Positions 54,437 to 64,000 of a DNA stretch of 64,000 nucleotides are shown here, piece by piece (the first letter of the stretch is position 1; every line of letters begins with the position of its first letter). The notes below the pieces were generated by a model that worked only from the letters and a program-made list of their open reading frames with translations, made no database searches and had not been told where the DNA came from. The DNA is from JAKLQR01 sp963753165 (GTDB lineage: Bacteria; Nitrospirota; Thermodesulfovibrionia; Thermodesulfovibrionales; SM23-35). A program made the translations under genes and the position numbers. The stretch covers positions 62,001 to 126,000 of the forward strand of contig CAVWBP010000009.1 of NCBI GenBank assembly GCA_963753165.1. Reading direction: 5' to 3'.

Positions 54437-55140
54437 TGCCAAAGCCGATCAAAAAGAGAATTACAAAAAAATCCGCAACTACCGAAGAAGAGGTGCAAGA
54501 TAGACTTTCCGGCCTGAAAGAATCGATAAGAGAGAGGCAGAAAACCGTTCTCCAGTACGGGGCCGTTGTCCTGGTTATTATATTGGCTGTTGCAAGTTTT
54601 TTCCTCTATTCTTCCCATGCTTCGAAAAAAGCCAGGGGTCTTGAATATGAAGGATATACGATCTTCTACAACATCTCCAAAACACCGATGAGCACAGAAG
54701 AGCAGTATCAAAAATCACTCGATATTTTTCAGAAAGCGTATAACACCAAAAAGTCTCCTGTCTCCCTTTTCTATGTGGCGGCCTGTCAGTACGAGCTCGG
54801 CAGACTTGATGACGCACTGAAGAGCCTGAAGGATTTTGCCGGGAAGTATTCTTCCGACGAAGAACTCATTCCCCTTGCCTACCAGAAGATGGCAACAATC
54901 TATATCAAGAAGGGGGATATGAATGAGGCAAAAAAGACGCTCGATACCCTCTATACTTTAAAAGGGGATATTTACAAGGATTTCGCCCTCATGGAATACG
55001 CCAGAATTCTCGAAAAAGAGGGCAAGCCGGATGAGGCAAAGAAAAAATATCAGGAACTCACCACAAAATATCCTGATTCGCCATTCCTTGACAAGGCTAA
55101 AGAACAGTTATCTGTAACGACCGAGAAGAAAAAAGGTTAG
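54436..55140 (+). CDS. Membrane-anchored TPR protein
   Basis: A 234-residue protein with a basic N-terminus (PKPIKKRITKKSATTEEE), one membrane segment (VVLVIILAVASFFLYSSHA, about residues 38-55) and TPR-like repeats (LFYVAACQYELGRLDDALK, LAYQKMATIYIKKGDMNEA and MEYARILEKEGKPDEAKK). It looks like a YfgM/YbgF-type periplasmic scaffold, though the partner is unknown. AGGAGGG precedes the ATG. Its stop overlaps the mltD stop on the other strand. Confidence 0.75.
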   Translation: MPKPIKKRITKKSATTEEEVQDRLSGLKESIRERQKTVLQYGAVVLVIILAVASFFLYSSHASKKARGLEYEGYTIFYNISKTPMSTEEQYQKSLDIFQKAYNTKKSPVSLFYVAACQYELGRLDDALKSLKDFAGKYSSDEELIPLAYQKMATIYIKKGDMNEAKKTLDTLYTLKGDIYKDFALMEYARILEKEGKPDEAKKKYQELTTKYPDSPFLDKAKEQLSVTTEKKKG

Positions 55141-56393
55141 ATGTCTTTGCCTTTGGCAGCGGGTGTCTTTTTCTTGTGCTTATAGGAAATCTTTTTGACC
55201 GTACTCGCTCTGCTGCTTGATGACTTTTTCTTCTTCTGTTTGTAAGACGCCTTCTTCACAGACACCCTGTCATCGGCATCGAGGATCAGCTTATCCTTAG
55301 GGGGGAGAAAAAGTTCTGTTCCTGCCTTTAACGGCATAATTCTTACCATATCGTTGAGGTCAAGGATAACCTGAGTCGGCACACCTGTCTTTTTCGATAT
55401 CTTTTTGAAGGTGTCTCCCTTTTTTACCGTGTATCTGTCAACGGAAAACCTTTGCTCTTCGGGTATGCGCGAGAGGTTTTCAAGAAATGCGTCCTTTTTC
55501 CCTTCGGGTATTTTCAGCGCATACTCAAACATGCCGGGAGGCGTACACCATCTCCGCAGTTCCGGATTTAACTCTTTGATCTTTTCTACAGAAGTTTCTG
55601 CGCAGTCGGCTGCAATATCGAGATCAAGGGGGGAGTTGACCGTCACTTGTTCATAGTTCAGCGGAGGATGATATTCAAAGTCATCGAACCCATACTGTTG
55701 CGGGCTGTGAGCGATCATGCTTGCGGCGATAAACTTCGGGACATAGTTTTTTGTTTCATTCTTGATATATTTCGTGTTCAATAACGCCCAGTAATTATCG
55801 CTCTTGGACCTGTTCAACGCCCTCATGATTTTCCCTTCGCCTGCATTGTAGGCAGCCATTGCGAGATTCCAGGAACCGAACATTTCATAAAGGTCACTCA
55901 GGTAATTTGCCGCCGCTACAGTCGATTTTACCGGGTCTCTCCTCTCATCCCTCCACCAGTTAATTTCGAGCCCGTACCTTTTTGCGGTAGATGCAATAAA
56001 CTGCCAGTATCCGGCTGCCCGTGCCGGTGAGTATGCGTAGGGATTGAAGCCGCTCTCAATGAGCGGGAGAAATACTATTTCTTCAGGGACGTTCTGCTCT
56101 TTCAGGATATCTTTCATCAGATCAAGGTATTTCCCTGACCTGCTGAGCCAGAGAGAGAATCTTTCCCTGATCTTTCCGGAAAAAAGGGTAATATTCCTCT
56201 CAATAGCCTCCAGAGCAATTTCGTTATGTACGTTGTCAGGAACAAGACCAAGGCTGTCACGAAGTCTTTCATCAGGTAATGAGGAAATCACCGGTTGTTC
56301 ATCGGGTAATCCTTTGTCGGGTTCTGATGCATAAACAGGTAAAAAGGTGCATAAAACAAGAAAAAGAAGAGAGAGGTTTCTGAATATATTCAT
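55137..56393 (-). CDS. mltD: Membrane-bound lytic murein transglycosylase D
   Basis: 418 residues. A signal peptide leads into an SLT domain (LPLIESGFNPYAYSPARAAG with catalytic Glu, then YWQFIASTAKRYGL and MAAYNAGEGKIMRAL). One LysM repeat follows (YTVKKGDTFKKISKKTGVPT), which binds peptidoglycan. The C-terminus is very rich in Lys and Ser (KQKKKKSSSSRAST). The enzyme cuts glycan strands during wall turnover. It converges with the TPR gene. Confidence 0.92.
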   Translation of the reverse strand: MNIFRNLSLLFLVLCTFLPVYASEPDKGLPDEQPVISSLPDERLRDSLGLVPDNVHNEIALEAIERNITLFSGKIRERFSLWLSRSGKYLDLMKDILKEQNVPEEIVFLPLIESGFNPYAYSPARAAGYWQFIASTAKRYGLEINWWRDERRDPVKSTVAAANYLSDLYEMFGSWNLAMAAYNAGEGKIMRALNRSKSDNYWALLNTKYIKNETKNYVPKFIAASMIAHSPQQYGFDDFEYHPPLNYEQVTVNSPLDLDIAADCAETSVEKIKELNPELRRWCTPPGMFEYALKIPEGKKDAFLENLSRIPEEQRFSVDRYTVKKGDTFKKISKKTGVPTQVILDLNDMVRIMPLKAGTELFLPPKDKLILDADDRVSVKKASYKQKKKKSSSSRASTVKKISYKHKKKTPAAKGKDI

Positions 56394-56458
56394 AACATGA
56401 ATTTTTAGCCCAAAATGGGTTCTTTTGTCAAGAAAATTGTTTTTTCACAGGGAAAGAA

Positions 56459-56534
56459 TGGTGGGCAGTCGCAGAATCGAACTGCGGACACGAGGCTTTT
56501 CAGGCCTCTGCTCTACCGACTGAGCTAACTGCCC
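56459..56534 (-). tRNA. tRNA-Phe (anticodon GAA)
   Basis: On the minus strand it begins GGGCAGTTAGCTCAGTCGG. The anticodon loop is CTGAAAA (anticodon GAA), the T-loop TTCGATT is intact and CCA is encoded. It lies between mltD and lnt and is unlinked to the other tRNAs. Confidence 0.95.
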
Positions 56535-56669
56535 GTGAGTTTAAATGTACACTTTTGACTTTTCTGCTGTCAAGTAAAGGAAATGCTTTATTTCAGCACA
56601 ACCAGTCTTTCTTGAGGTAAAATAGATATCTTAAAAATATTTTTTAAGGAAAATTTTACCGGGGCACAA

Positions 56670-58223
56670 ATGAACATAAAGAATACAGGAATGCATTATG
56701 GGCCTGCTTTTTTCTCGGGTCTTGCGCTTATCTTCTGCTTTCCCACCTTCGACCTGTTTTTTCTTGCATGGGTCGCCCTGGTCGCCGTTTTTTCTTTCCC
56801 TTTACAGTAAAAAGCCCCGGCAGGCTTTCAAGGCAGGCTTTTGTCTGGGTATCCCTTACTTCTTCGGAACGCTCTACTGGATCTATCACTCGGTGCACAA
56901 CTATGGAGGGATCTCCTTTACCGTAAGTATTCTTATCGTTATACTGCTCTGCGCCTTTCTCAGCTTGTATACCGGAATTTTTGCCGTCCTCTTCTCGTCA
57001 ACCATCCGAAATACGAAACTCCCGGCCCTCCTCATAGCGCCCGCCTTCTGGGTAGTCCTTGAATTTCTTCGCTCGTACATCTTCACTGGTTTCCCCTGGT
57101 CGAGCATAGGGTATTCACAGTACCAATTCCTTACCGTTATCCAGATCGCCGACATTACGGGTGTCTACGGAGTCTCTTTTCTCGTCGTGTCGGTCAACGG
57201 CGCACTCACCGATATTTTCCTCATAAGAAAGCGCACCAGGGAAATGCCGCTCTTTCCTCTTTCTCCTACGGTTATCGGTTTTGTTCTCCTTGTTCTCGTT
57301 CTTGTGATGACCGTTATTTATGGGCAGACGAGACTTACTGAGCAGCGACCGGGCGAATCATTCAGGGTTGGCATTATCCAGGGAAATATTGAACAGGACA
57401 AAAAATGGGATGCTTCTTATCAGGATGCTGTTCTGGAAATATATAAAGACCTTTCGCTCAGGGCTGCCTCTTCATCGCCGTCACTGATCATATGGCCGGA
57501 AACTGCGATTCCCTTCTCTTTTAATGCCGATAAACATTACACCCGGGAGCTCGTCTCCTTCCAAAGCCAGATCAATGCGCACCTCCTTTTCGGAAGCATT
57601 CTCCTGAAAGAAAAAATCCATGAACGACATGCCCTTTCCAACAGCGCTGTATTGCTTGACAACGCCGGCAAGGTGGTCTATACCTATGATAAAATACATA
57701 TGGTTCCTTTTGGAGAATACGTTCCCCTGCATAACGTCCTTTTTTTCATCAGATAAGCTCGTTGTGGGTATTGGTGACTATGTAAGCGGTGAACGAATAG
57801 TCAGGGCTGAGACTCCTTTTGGAAATTTTGCCACCCTGATCTGTTACGAAGTTATATTCCCTGGGTTAGCAAGGAAATTCTATGCTGATGGCGGGGATTT
57901 TATTGTGAATATCACAAACGATGCATGGTTTGGACAGACAACCGGACCGTATCAGCACTTCAGTATGGCGGTTTTCCGGGCGGTTGAAAACCGTAAGCCT
58001 CTGATACGGGCTGCAAATACCGGGATATCCGGTCATATTGACAGTAATGGCAGAATACTGTCGAGAACCGCACTTATTTGAGAAGACCTTTCTCCTGAGT
58101 GATGTCCGTACTGACAGCACGAGAAGTTTTTATTCGAAATATGGGGATCTTTTTCTGTATATATGGATCGTTTTTTCTATAGTTTTGCTGGCGAACGTCT
58201 TTGGCAAAGCGAGAACAAGTTAA
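56670..58223 (+). CDS. lnt: Apolipoprotein N-acyltransferase, with three frameshifts
   Basis: Lnt adds the third acyl chain to lipoproteins in the inner membrane. The true start is ATG 56670 (GLALIFCFPTFDLFFLAWVAL), which leaves its frame in the T-run at 56788-56793. The membrane core and WPETAIPFSFN (catalytic Glu) run to the T-run at 57740-57746. KLVVGIGDYVSGE and LICYEVIFPGLARKF (catalytic Cys) continue to about 58075. FEKTFLLSDVRTDSTRSFY and the last membrane segment end at 58223. All parts are well conserved, so sequence errors are the likely cause. It is followed at once by prfB. Confidence 0.85.
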
Positions 58224-58233
58224 GGAGGATACT

Positions 58234-59332
58234 ATGCTTTTGCAGAATGAAATGAAAGAAGAGTTATGCGCTCTCAGGAACAAAATAGAGGCTTTAAGAG
58301 GTTATCTTTGATGTAGACCTGCTTCGCGAAGAATTAAAAAAGATCGAAAAAGACCTCACGCAGGAAACTGTCTGGTCATCTCCAGAACTTTCCAGGGTTC
58401 TTTTAAAGAAGAAGTCAAAGCTTGCAGATATTACAGGACAGTTTGATGCGCTCTCTGAAAAACTCTCCTATCTGGAAGAATCCATAGGGATTCTCGATGA
58501 AGAGAGTGGGAACCTCTTTCTGGGCGACCTGCAAATCGCTATCAGGGAACTCAAAGAAGACCTTGATATTCTTGAAATTCAGAACCTCCTCTCAGGCGAG
58601 ATGGATAAAAATAATGCTATCGTAATCATTCACCCCGGAGCAGGCGGTACAGAGAGTCAGGATTGGGCCCAAATGCTCATGAGAATGTATCTGAAATGGG
58701 CTGAAAAACATCAGTATACCACCCAGATTATTGAATTACAGACAGGAGAAGAAGCAGGTATCAAGAATGCTACGTTAACCATTTCCGGTCCCTACGCATA
58801 CGGGTATCTGAAAGCAGAGGCAGGGGTACACAGACTGGTCAGGATCTCTCCGTATGATGCAAATAAAAGGAGACATACCTCGTTTGCAGCCCTGCTCGTA
58901 TATCCTGAAGTTGAGGAAGATATTGAAGTAGAATTAAAAGACGACGATATCAAGACAGATACTTTCAGGGCATCCGGCGCCGGAGGACAGCATGTCAATA
59001 AGACTTCTTCTGCAGTAAGGCTTACCCATATTCCCACAGGAATTGTGGTGAGTTGCCAGAATGAACGTTCCCAGTATAAAAACAAGGCAATTGCCATGAA
59101 GATCCTCAAATCACGTCTCTATGATCTCAAGATAAAAGAACAGGAAAAAAAGATGGAGGGGTTTGTCGGCGATAAAAAGGGTATTACGTGGGGCAATCAG
59201 ATACGATCCTATATTTTACAACCCTATCGCATAGTAAAAGATCATAGGTCAGATATAGAGACAGGGAATGTTGATGCTGTTCTGGAGGGGGAAATAGATA
59301 ACTTCATCAAATCCTATCTTAAGAAAAAATAG
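58234..59332 (+). CDS. prfB: Peptide chain release factor 2, with programmed +1 frameshift
   Basis: RF2 releases peptides at UGA and UAA. ATG 58234 has AAGGAGG upstream. After 25 codons the frame meets TGA at 58309-58311 in the context GGT TAT CTT TGA, the standard prfB slippery site. The +1 frame continues DVDLLREEL and gives about 365 residues, the usual length. The stop-recognition region RISPYDANKRRHTSF and GAGGQHVNKTSSAVR with the catalytic GGQ are intact. The shift autoregulates RF2. This is genuine recoding, unlike the other frame breaks here. Confidence 0.95.
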
Positions 59333-59640
59333 GGTATAGGCAAGTGTTTCCTCTACTATAAATTTTTGCAAAGAAAATAGTAGTAGAAGTTAGTAGGTGT
59401 TGTTTAGATGTGAATAAGTGTGTTTTTCCCGTAAACGGACATGGGTTTGCACTGTTGAAGGGAAAGTGGAGAAAAGGGTATTTTTTTTCACTTTCTTACA
59501 GTAGCGCAAGGAGTATGGAATATTTCACAAACTTATAACATATTTTCTTGTCTTACCACTTATCATTGGGATATAATTGAGAACCTCCCCGTATAAGTTA
59601 TTAACATATGTTAATAAGTTGTTAATGGACTTATCACACA
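59333..59640. promoter_or_regulatory. dnaA upstream region, possible origin
   Basis: 308 bases without a gene between prfB and dnaA. One good DnaA box, TGTGAATAA (TTATTCACA on the other strand), lies at 59409-59417. AT-rich tracts and a GGGAAAAGGG-like purine run follow. A box-like TTATCACAC lies just before the dnaA start. The features suit dnaA autoregulation and perhaps part of oriC; one clear box is too few to be sure. Confidence 0.5.
59598..59617. promoter_or_regulatory. Perfect palindrome upstream of dnaA
   Basis: TTATTAACATATGTTAATAA is a perfect 20-base inverted repeat, 23 bases before the dnaA ATG. It could bind a dimeric regulator of dnaA or help unwind the origin. Confidence 0.6.
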
Positions 59641-60972
59641 ATGACATTAGACGAAATATGGAATAGCGGCATCTCTCAGATCGAAGAGAGAGTAGGGAAT
59701 AATATCACCGATCTCTGGTTCCGGCCAATAAAACTCACTATGGTGAAAGAACGCTCTATTACTCTGGAGATACCGAACAGGTTCTTTAAGGACTGGATAG
59801 AAGATAATTATCCTGACTTAGTGAACGAAACGATCGGGCGCATTATGGGATATCCTGTTACGGTGCGGTATAAAGTTGCGGAGAAAATAGACCCTGACGT
59901 CAAGAAGATGGATATGCGTCTTGAGAACAGGAGGCAGAAACTCGCGAGCAGGGGTATTCATCTGAACCCCAAATATACCTTCGAAAATTTCGTGATAGGG
60001 CCGAGCAATCAATTTGCCCAGGCAGCGGCAAAAGCTGTTGCCGAAGCGCCCGGCAGGGCATATAATCCGCTGTTTATCTATGGAGGGGTCGGACTGGGAA
60101 AAACACATCTGATCACCGCGATAGGCAATGCGGTGATTGACAAGAGACTGGATGTATCGGTAATTTACGTTTCAGCAGAACAGTTCACAAACGAGGTTGT
60201 ATCAGCGATTCGGCATGAGAAAATGGGGGAGCTGAAAGAAAAGTACAGGAATGTGGATCTCCTGCTCCTTGACGACATCCAGTTTATTGCGAATAAGACG
60301 CAGACGCAGGAGGAATTCTTCCATACGTTCAATGCGATTTATGAAAGACAGAGACAGATCGTTATTTCGAGCGACAGACCGCCGAAAGAAATCGGCGCGG
60401 TAACTGACAGGCTCCGGTCACGGTTCAGCATGGGCCTTATTGCAGACATACAGCCGCCGGAGCTGGAGACAAAAGTCGCGATATTGCTGAAAAAGGCTGA
60501 TCATGAGAAGATTGCTATCCCGGAAGAAGTTGCCTATTATCTCGCATCCAGGGTGAGAACGAATATTCGCGAGCTGGAAGGGTGCCTCATCAGGCTTGGG
60601 GCGCAGGCATCGCTGACAGGGACGAATATCTCGGTCACTATGGCGAAAGACATCCTGCATGATCTCATCGAAGAAGATGAAAAACCGATTACTACCGACC
60701 AGGTACAGAAAGTGGTCTCTGATCACTTTGCCCTGAAGTTGTCGGATATGAAGGCAAGAAAGAGGACGAAAGAAGTTGCATTACCAAGGCAGATTGCAAT
60801 GTATTTAAGCAAGCAACTGACAAGCTTGTCCCTCAGTGATATAGGGAAAAATTTCGGCGGCAAAGACCATGCAACAGTTATCTATGCCTGCAAACAGATT
60901 GAAGACAAGAAGACGAAGGACGAGGTCTTCAACAGGCTGATCGAGAACCTGACACGGAAGTTGAAGGGGTAA
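59641..60972 (+). CDS. dnaA: Chromosomal replication initiator DnaA
   Basis: 443 residues. Domain I is short. The AAA+ domain has Walker A GGVGLGKTHL and Walker B LLLLDDIQFI, with sensor RLRSRFSMGL. Domain IV ends with the DNA-binding GGKDHATVIYACKQIE. DnaA-ATP binds DnaA boxes and opens the origin. ATG 59641 directly follows the box-like sequence and matches the family start. dnaN follows 31 bases after its stop. Confidence 0.97.
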   Translation: MTLDEIWNSGISQIEERVGNNITDLWFRPIKLTMVKERSITLEIPNRFFKDWIEDNYPDLVNETIGRIMGYPVTVRYKVAEKIDPDVKKMDMRLENRRQKLASRGIHLNPKYTFENFVIGPSNQFAQAAAKAVAEAPGRAYNPLFIYGGVGLGKTHLITAIGNAVIDKRLDVSVIYVSAEQFTNEVVSAIRHEKMGELKEKYRNVDLLLLDDIQFIANKTQTQEEFFHTFNAIYERQRQIVISSDRPPKEIGAVTDRLRSRFSMGLIADIQPPELETKVAILLKKADHEKIAIPEEVAYYLASRVRTNIRELEGCLIRLGAQASLTGTNISVTMAKDILHDLIEEDEKPITTDQVQKVVSDHFALKLSDMKARKRTKEVALPRQIAMYLSKQLTSLSLSDIGKNFGGKDHATVIYACKQIEDKKTKDEVFNRLIENLTRKLKG

Positions 60973-61003
60973 CGGGTAAATAAAGGATCTTAGAGGAGGG
61001 AGT

Positions 61004-62137
61004 ATGAAACTACAGGTATCAAAAGACGAAATGCAGGAGAAACTGGCAAATATCCAGAATATCATAGAGAAGAAAAATACCATGCCGATCTTAAGCCACT
61101 TCCTTCTCAGCGCCGGCAAGAAAGGTTCATATATTATTGCGACAGATATAGAGACTGCGATAAAGGAGCCGCTTGATATTGCCGTTGAGAAAGAAGGCAA
61201 ACTCTGCATACCGGCCCGGAAACTGTTCGAGATCGTGAGAGAAACAGACGGCGACCTGTCATTTGAAGCAATAGATGAGTCTTCATCAGGAGGATGGCTC
61301 AGGGTAAAATCGGGCGCAAGCGAATTCAAGCTCGCATGTCTTCCTCCGGATGATTTCCCTGCATGGCCTGCATTGGGAGATGTTGAAGAGTTGACGGTTG
61401 ACGCTTCGTCCCTCCTCGAAATGATAGAAAAAACGATCTACGCCGCCGGCGAGAGTGATACAAGGTATACCCTGAACGGACTCCTGTTCCACACAAAGTC
61501 CGGCGATAAGGCTCTTACCGTGGTGGGTACAGACGGTCACAGACTGGCTTTTATCACACAGGATATGGAAGGAGAGGGGAAAGAGGAAAAAAGGATCATC
61601 ATACCCAGAAAGGGCGTTTCTGAACTGCGACGCTTCCTGCCTGCGGACAAGGATACCGGGGAAGAAAGAAAAACGGTCAAGATTTCTGTAGGAGAAAAGC
61701 ATCTCCTGTTCAGCATTGATACCATAGAATTTTTAACAAGGCTTATCGAAGGCTCATATCCGAATTATGAGAACGTTATCCCCCAGGCAAACGAGAAACA
61801 TATAGTGATCGAAAAGGACCCGTTTGTAAGGGTTCTCCGCAGGGTTTCGGTCATGTCGAGGGAACGGGCAAGTGCGGTCAGATTCGATCTTGACAACGAT
61901 CTGCTTACCGTGTTTTCATCGAGTCCCGACCTTGGTGAGGCAAAGGAAGAAGTTGTGATAGACTATAAGGGTGAGAAGATTTCCCTCGGTTTCAATGCCC
62001 GGTATCTGCTCGATATTCTCGGAGCCATGACATCAGAAAAGGTTGTCCTTGAACTGCAGGACCCGCTCAGCCCGGTTCTTGTGAGAGAGGATGGGAACGA
62101 AAAGTATAAGAGTGTCATTATGCCGATGCGGATATAA
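61004..62137 (+). CDS. dnaN: DNA polymerase III sliding clamp, beta subunit
   Basis: A 377-residue ring protein that holds the polymerase on DNA. The three repeated clamp folds and the motifs MPILSHFLL, GTDGHRLAFI, LIEGSYPNYENVIP and the C-terminal MPMRI are present. GGAGGG precedes the ATG. It lies between dnaA and gyrB, the usual origin order, but with no recF between dnaN and gyrB. Confidence 0.97.
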   Translation: MKLQVSKDEMQEKLANIQNIIEKKNTMPILSHFLLSAGKKGSYIIATDIETAIKEPLDIAVEKEGKLCIPARKLFEIVRETDGDLSFEAIDESSSGGWLRVKSGASEFKLACLPPDDFPAWPALGDVEELTVDASSLLEMIEKTIYAAGESDTRYTLNGLLFHTKSGDKALTVVGTDGHRLAFITQDMEGEGKEEKRIIIPRKGVSELRRFLPADKDTGEERKTVKISVGEKHLLFSIDTIEFLTRLIEGSYPNYENVIPQANEKHIVIEKDPFVRVLRRVSVMSRERASAVRFDLDNDLLTVFSSSPDLGEAKEEVVIDYKGEKISLGFNARYLLDILGAMTSEKVVLELQDPLSPVLVREDGNEKYKSVIMPMRI

Positions 62138-62247
62138 CCTTGTTGTCGCGAACGCAGAAAAAAGATATCGGAGCATATGCGCTATGACCTGTGACTACAG
62201 GGAATCACGCGAAGACCGGAGGGCATTGATACCTTAGGAGAAACAAG

Positions 62248-64000
62248 ATGGAGGATAAAACAATCGAAGAGAATTCTTATACCGCGGACGACATAAAGGT
62301 ACTGAAAGGGCTTGATGCTGTCAAGAAACGGCCGGCCATGTATATCGGGTCGACAGGCATTGAAGGTCTGCATCACCTTGTCTATGAGGTGGTTGACAAC
62401 AGCGTTGATGAAAGCCTTGCCGGACATTGCAAAACCATTGAGGTCATTATACACCTTGACGGAAGCTGTACGGTAAAAGACGACGGAAGGGGAATACCCA
62501 CCCAGATTCATCCCGATGAAGGACGGTCAGCCGCTGAGGTAGTGCTCACCGAACTCCATGCAGGCGGCAAGTTTGAATCCAAGGCCTACCGGATATCAGG
62601 AGGTCTTCACGGCGTTGGGGTATCTGTGGTGAACGCACTCTCTGAGTGGCTTGATGTCGAAATAAAACAGGACGGGAGCGTTTTTCAGCAGCATTATGCA
62701 AGGGGAATACCCTCAGACCCCCTCACGGTCGTCGGCAAAACAAGGGGGAGGGGGACAAAGATTACCTTTAAACCTGATACTGCTATTTTCGAGATACTGG
62801 ACTTCAGCTGGGATATCCTTACCCAGAGGCTGCGGGAACTGGCCTTTCTGAACAGGGGGCTCAAGATAACCCTGTCCGATGAACGGACGGGAAAGACAAA
62901 AGAATTTCATTATGACGGTGGAATAGTATCTTTTGTCGAACACCTCAACAAAAATAAAACTCCTGTCCATCCCAAGCCGATATACTTTACAGGTGAAAAA
63001 GGGGACATTATCCTTGAAATAGCCATTCAATACAACGATGGATACGCAGAAACCATATATACCTTCGCGAATAATATCAACACAAAGGAAGGGGGCACTC
63101 ATCTCATAGGGCTTAAATCAGCCCTTACCCGAACGGTCAACAGCTATGCAACCTCTTCAGGTCTGCTGAAAAACGGTCATTCACTCTCCGGTGACGATGT
63201 GAGGGAGGGGCTCACCGCGGTGATAAGCGTGAAGCTGATGAACCCCCAGTTCGAGGGCCAGACGAAGATGAAGCTCGGCAACAGTGAAATAAAGGGTATC
63301 GTCGAATCCATTGTGAATGAAGCCCTGGGCACATACCTCGAAGAAAACCCCTCTGTTGCGAGGAAGATCGTTGAAAAGTCTCTCCAGGCGGCACGGGCCC
63401 GTGAAGCGGCGAGAAAGGCCAAGGAACTTACCAGGAGGAAGGGAGCATTCGAGGACACCGGACTGCCGGGCAAACTCGCTGACTGTTCCGAAAAAGACCC
63501 TGCAATGAGCGAATTGTTCATTGTCGAAGGTGATTCCGCAGGAGGCTCGGCAAAGCAGGGACGCGACAGGCGCATACAGGCCATTCTTCCTCTCAGGGGG
63601 AAGATCCTGAACGTTGAAAAGGCACGGTTTGACAAGATGCTCGGTTCCGAGGAGATCAAGATCCTGATAACGGCCCTCGGGACAGGAATAGGGCCGGAAG
63701 ATTTCGATATCTCAAAGATTCGTTACCACAGGGTTGTTCTGATGACCGATGCCGATGTTGACGGCGCACATATAAGGACCCTCCTGCTCACGTTCTTTTA
63801 CAGACAGATGCCCCTTGTGATCGAAAAAGGGTACCTCTACATTGCTCAGCCCCCTCTCTTTAAGGTAAAAAAGGGAAAGACGGAAAAATATATCCAGAAC
63901 GAGACCGAGATGCTGAACATGCTCTTTGAGCTTGCATCCGAAGAAATTGAGCTTACGATCAAGGGACAGACAGTGAAGGGAAAAACGCTTGTCCCCCACC
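62248..64000 (+). CDS. gyrB: DNA gyrase subunit B (partial; cut by window end)
   Basis: The ATP-binding subunit of gyrase, which introduces negative supercoils. About the first 584 codons are present. VKKRPAMYIGSTG and VVDNSVDESLAGHC form the ATPase start, with GLHGVGVSVVNALS. FIVEGDSAGGSAKQGRDR opens the TOPRIM domain, and MTDADVDGAHIRTLLLTFFYR holds its acidic triad. AGGAGAA precedes ATG 62248. The 110-base gap after dnaN holds nothing notable. Confidence 0.96.
   Translation, partial: MEDKTIEENSYTADDIKVLKGLDAVKKRPAMYIGSTGIEGLHHLVYEVVDNSVDESLAGHCKTIEVIIHLDGSCTVKDDGRGIPTQIHPDEGRSAAEVVLTELHAGGKFESKAYRISGGLHGVGVSVVNALSEWLDVEIKQDGSVFQQHYARGIPSDPLTVVGKTRGRGTKITFKPDTAIFEILDFSWDILTQRLRELAFLNRGLKITLSDERTGKTKEFHYDGGIVSFVEHLNKNKTPVHPKPIYFTGEKGDIILEIAIQYNDGYAETIYTFANNINTKEGGTHLIGLKSALTRTVNSYATSSGLLKNGHSLSGDDVREGLTAVISVKLMNPQFEGQTKMKLGNSEIKGIVESIVNEALGTYLEENPSVARKIVEKSLQAARAREAARKAKELTRRKGAFEDTGLPGKLADCSEKDPAMSELFIVEGDSAGGSAKQGRDRRIQAILPLRGKILNVEKARFDKMLGSEEIKILITALGTGIGPEDFDISKIRYHRVVLMTDADVDGAHIRTLLLTFFYRQMPLVIEKGYLYIAQPPLFKVKKGKTEKYIQNETEMLNMLFELASEEIELTIKGQTVKGKTLVPH

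Noticed and set aside
59631..59639. TTATCACAC as a second DnaA box
   Set aside because: It differs from the TTATNCACA consensus in several positions. It is mentioned only as box-like.

Overview
This window looks like the chromosome of a Gram-negative, probably anaerobic bacterium. The evidence is an outer-membrane toolkit (Mla/Pqi-type lipid transport operon, BamD, Lnt, MltD, HtrA), a selenocysteine-decoding set (tRNA-Sec, SelA, SelB) and many PAS/HD-GYP sensors. The gene content and style of sensors suggest Nitrospirota or a deltaproteobacterium-like lineage. That placement is an inference; no rRNA is present to settle it.

Layout. 0.1-2.5 kb: lipid-transport operon (ATPase, MCE protein, PqiC-like lipoprotein). 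2.6-10.9 kb: ccdA, pyrE, a dipeptide/oligopeptide ABC importer and uvrA. 10.9-12.7 kb: an unusual intergenic-rich stretch with two perfect parS-like palindromes, a REP-like palindrome, and two copies of a ~180 bp inverted-repeat element bracketing a small HsdR-N-like protein. 12.9-13.6 kb: four tRNAs (Lys, Arg, His, Arg). 13.6-24.2 kb: gph, bioB, a broken PAS kinase with a truncated response regulator, LysR, sirohaem dehydrogenase, bamD, lipoproteins and an ArnT-like glycosyltransferase. 24.3-28.6 kb: tRNA-Sec, a toxin-antitoxin pair, rpsU and an operon of two selenodomain-associated-type transferases plus a DUF3047 protein. 28.7-38.2 kb: a one-strand signalling island (kinases, receivers, REC-PAS-PAS proteins, HD-GYP). 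38.2-44.2 kb: selA, purF, an M29 aminopeptidase and selB. 44.2-56.4 kb: ispF, ispD, PIN-TRAM, htrA, a class V aminotransferase with serA, purA, PilZ, comF, PHP, TPR and mltD. 56.5-64 kb: tRNA-Phe, lnt, prfB (with its programmed frameshift), dnaA, dnaN and gyrB (cut by the window end), probably next to the replication origin.

How it fits together. SelA charges tRNA-Sec and SelB delivers it, so selenoproteins must be encoded elsewhere in the genome. SerA and the adjacent aminotransferase probably make serine, which is also the Sec precursor. The parS sites and dnaA region both point to an origin-proximal location.

A recurring oddity is frameshifts in otherwise well-conserved genes (mlaD, purF, lnt three times, sirohaem dehydrogenase, two or more sensor genes). 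Several lie in homopolymer runs. This looks more like sequencing or assembly error than mass gene decay, but the PAS kinase at 16-18.4 kb and the PIN and receiver remnants may be real decay.
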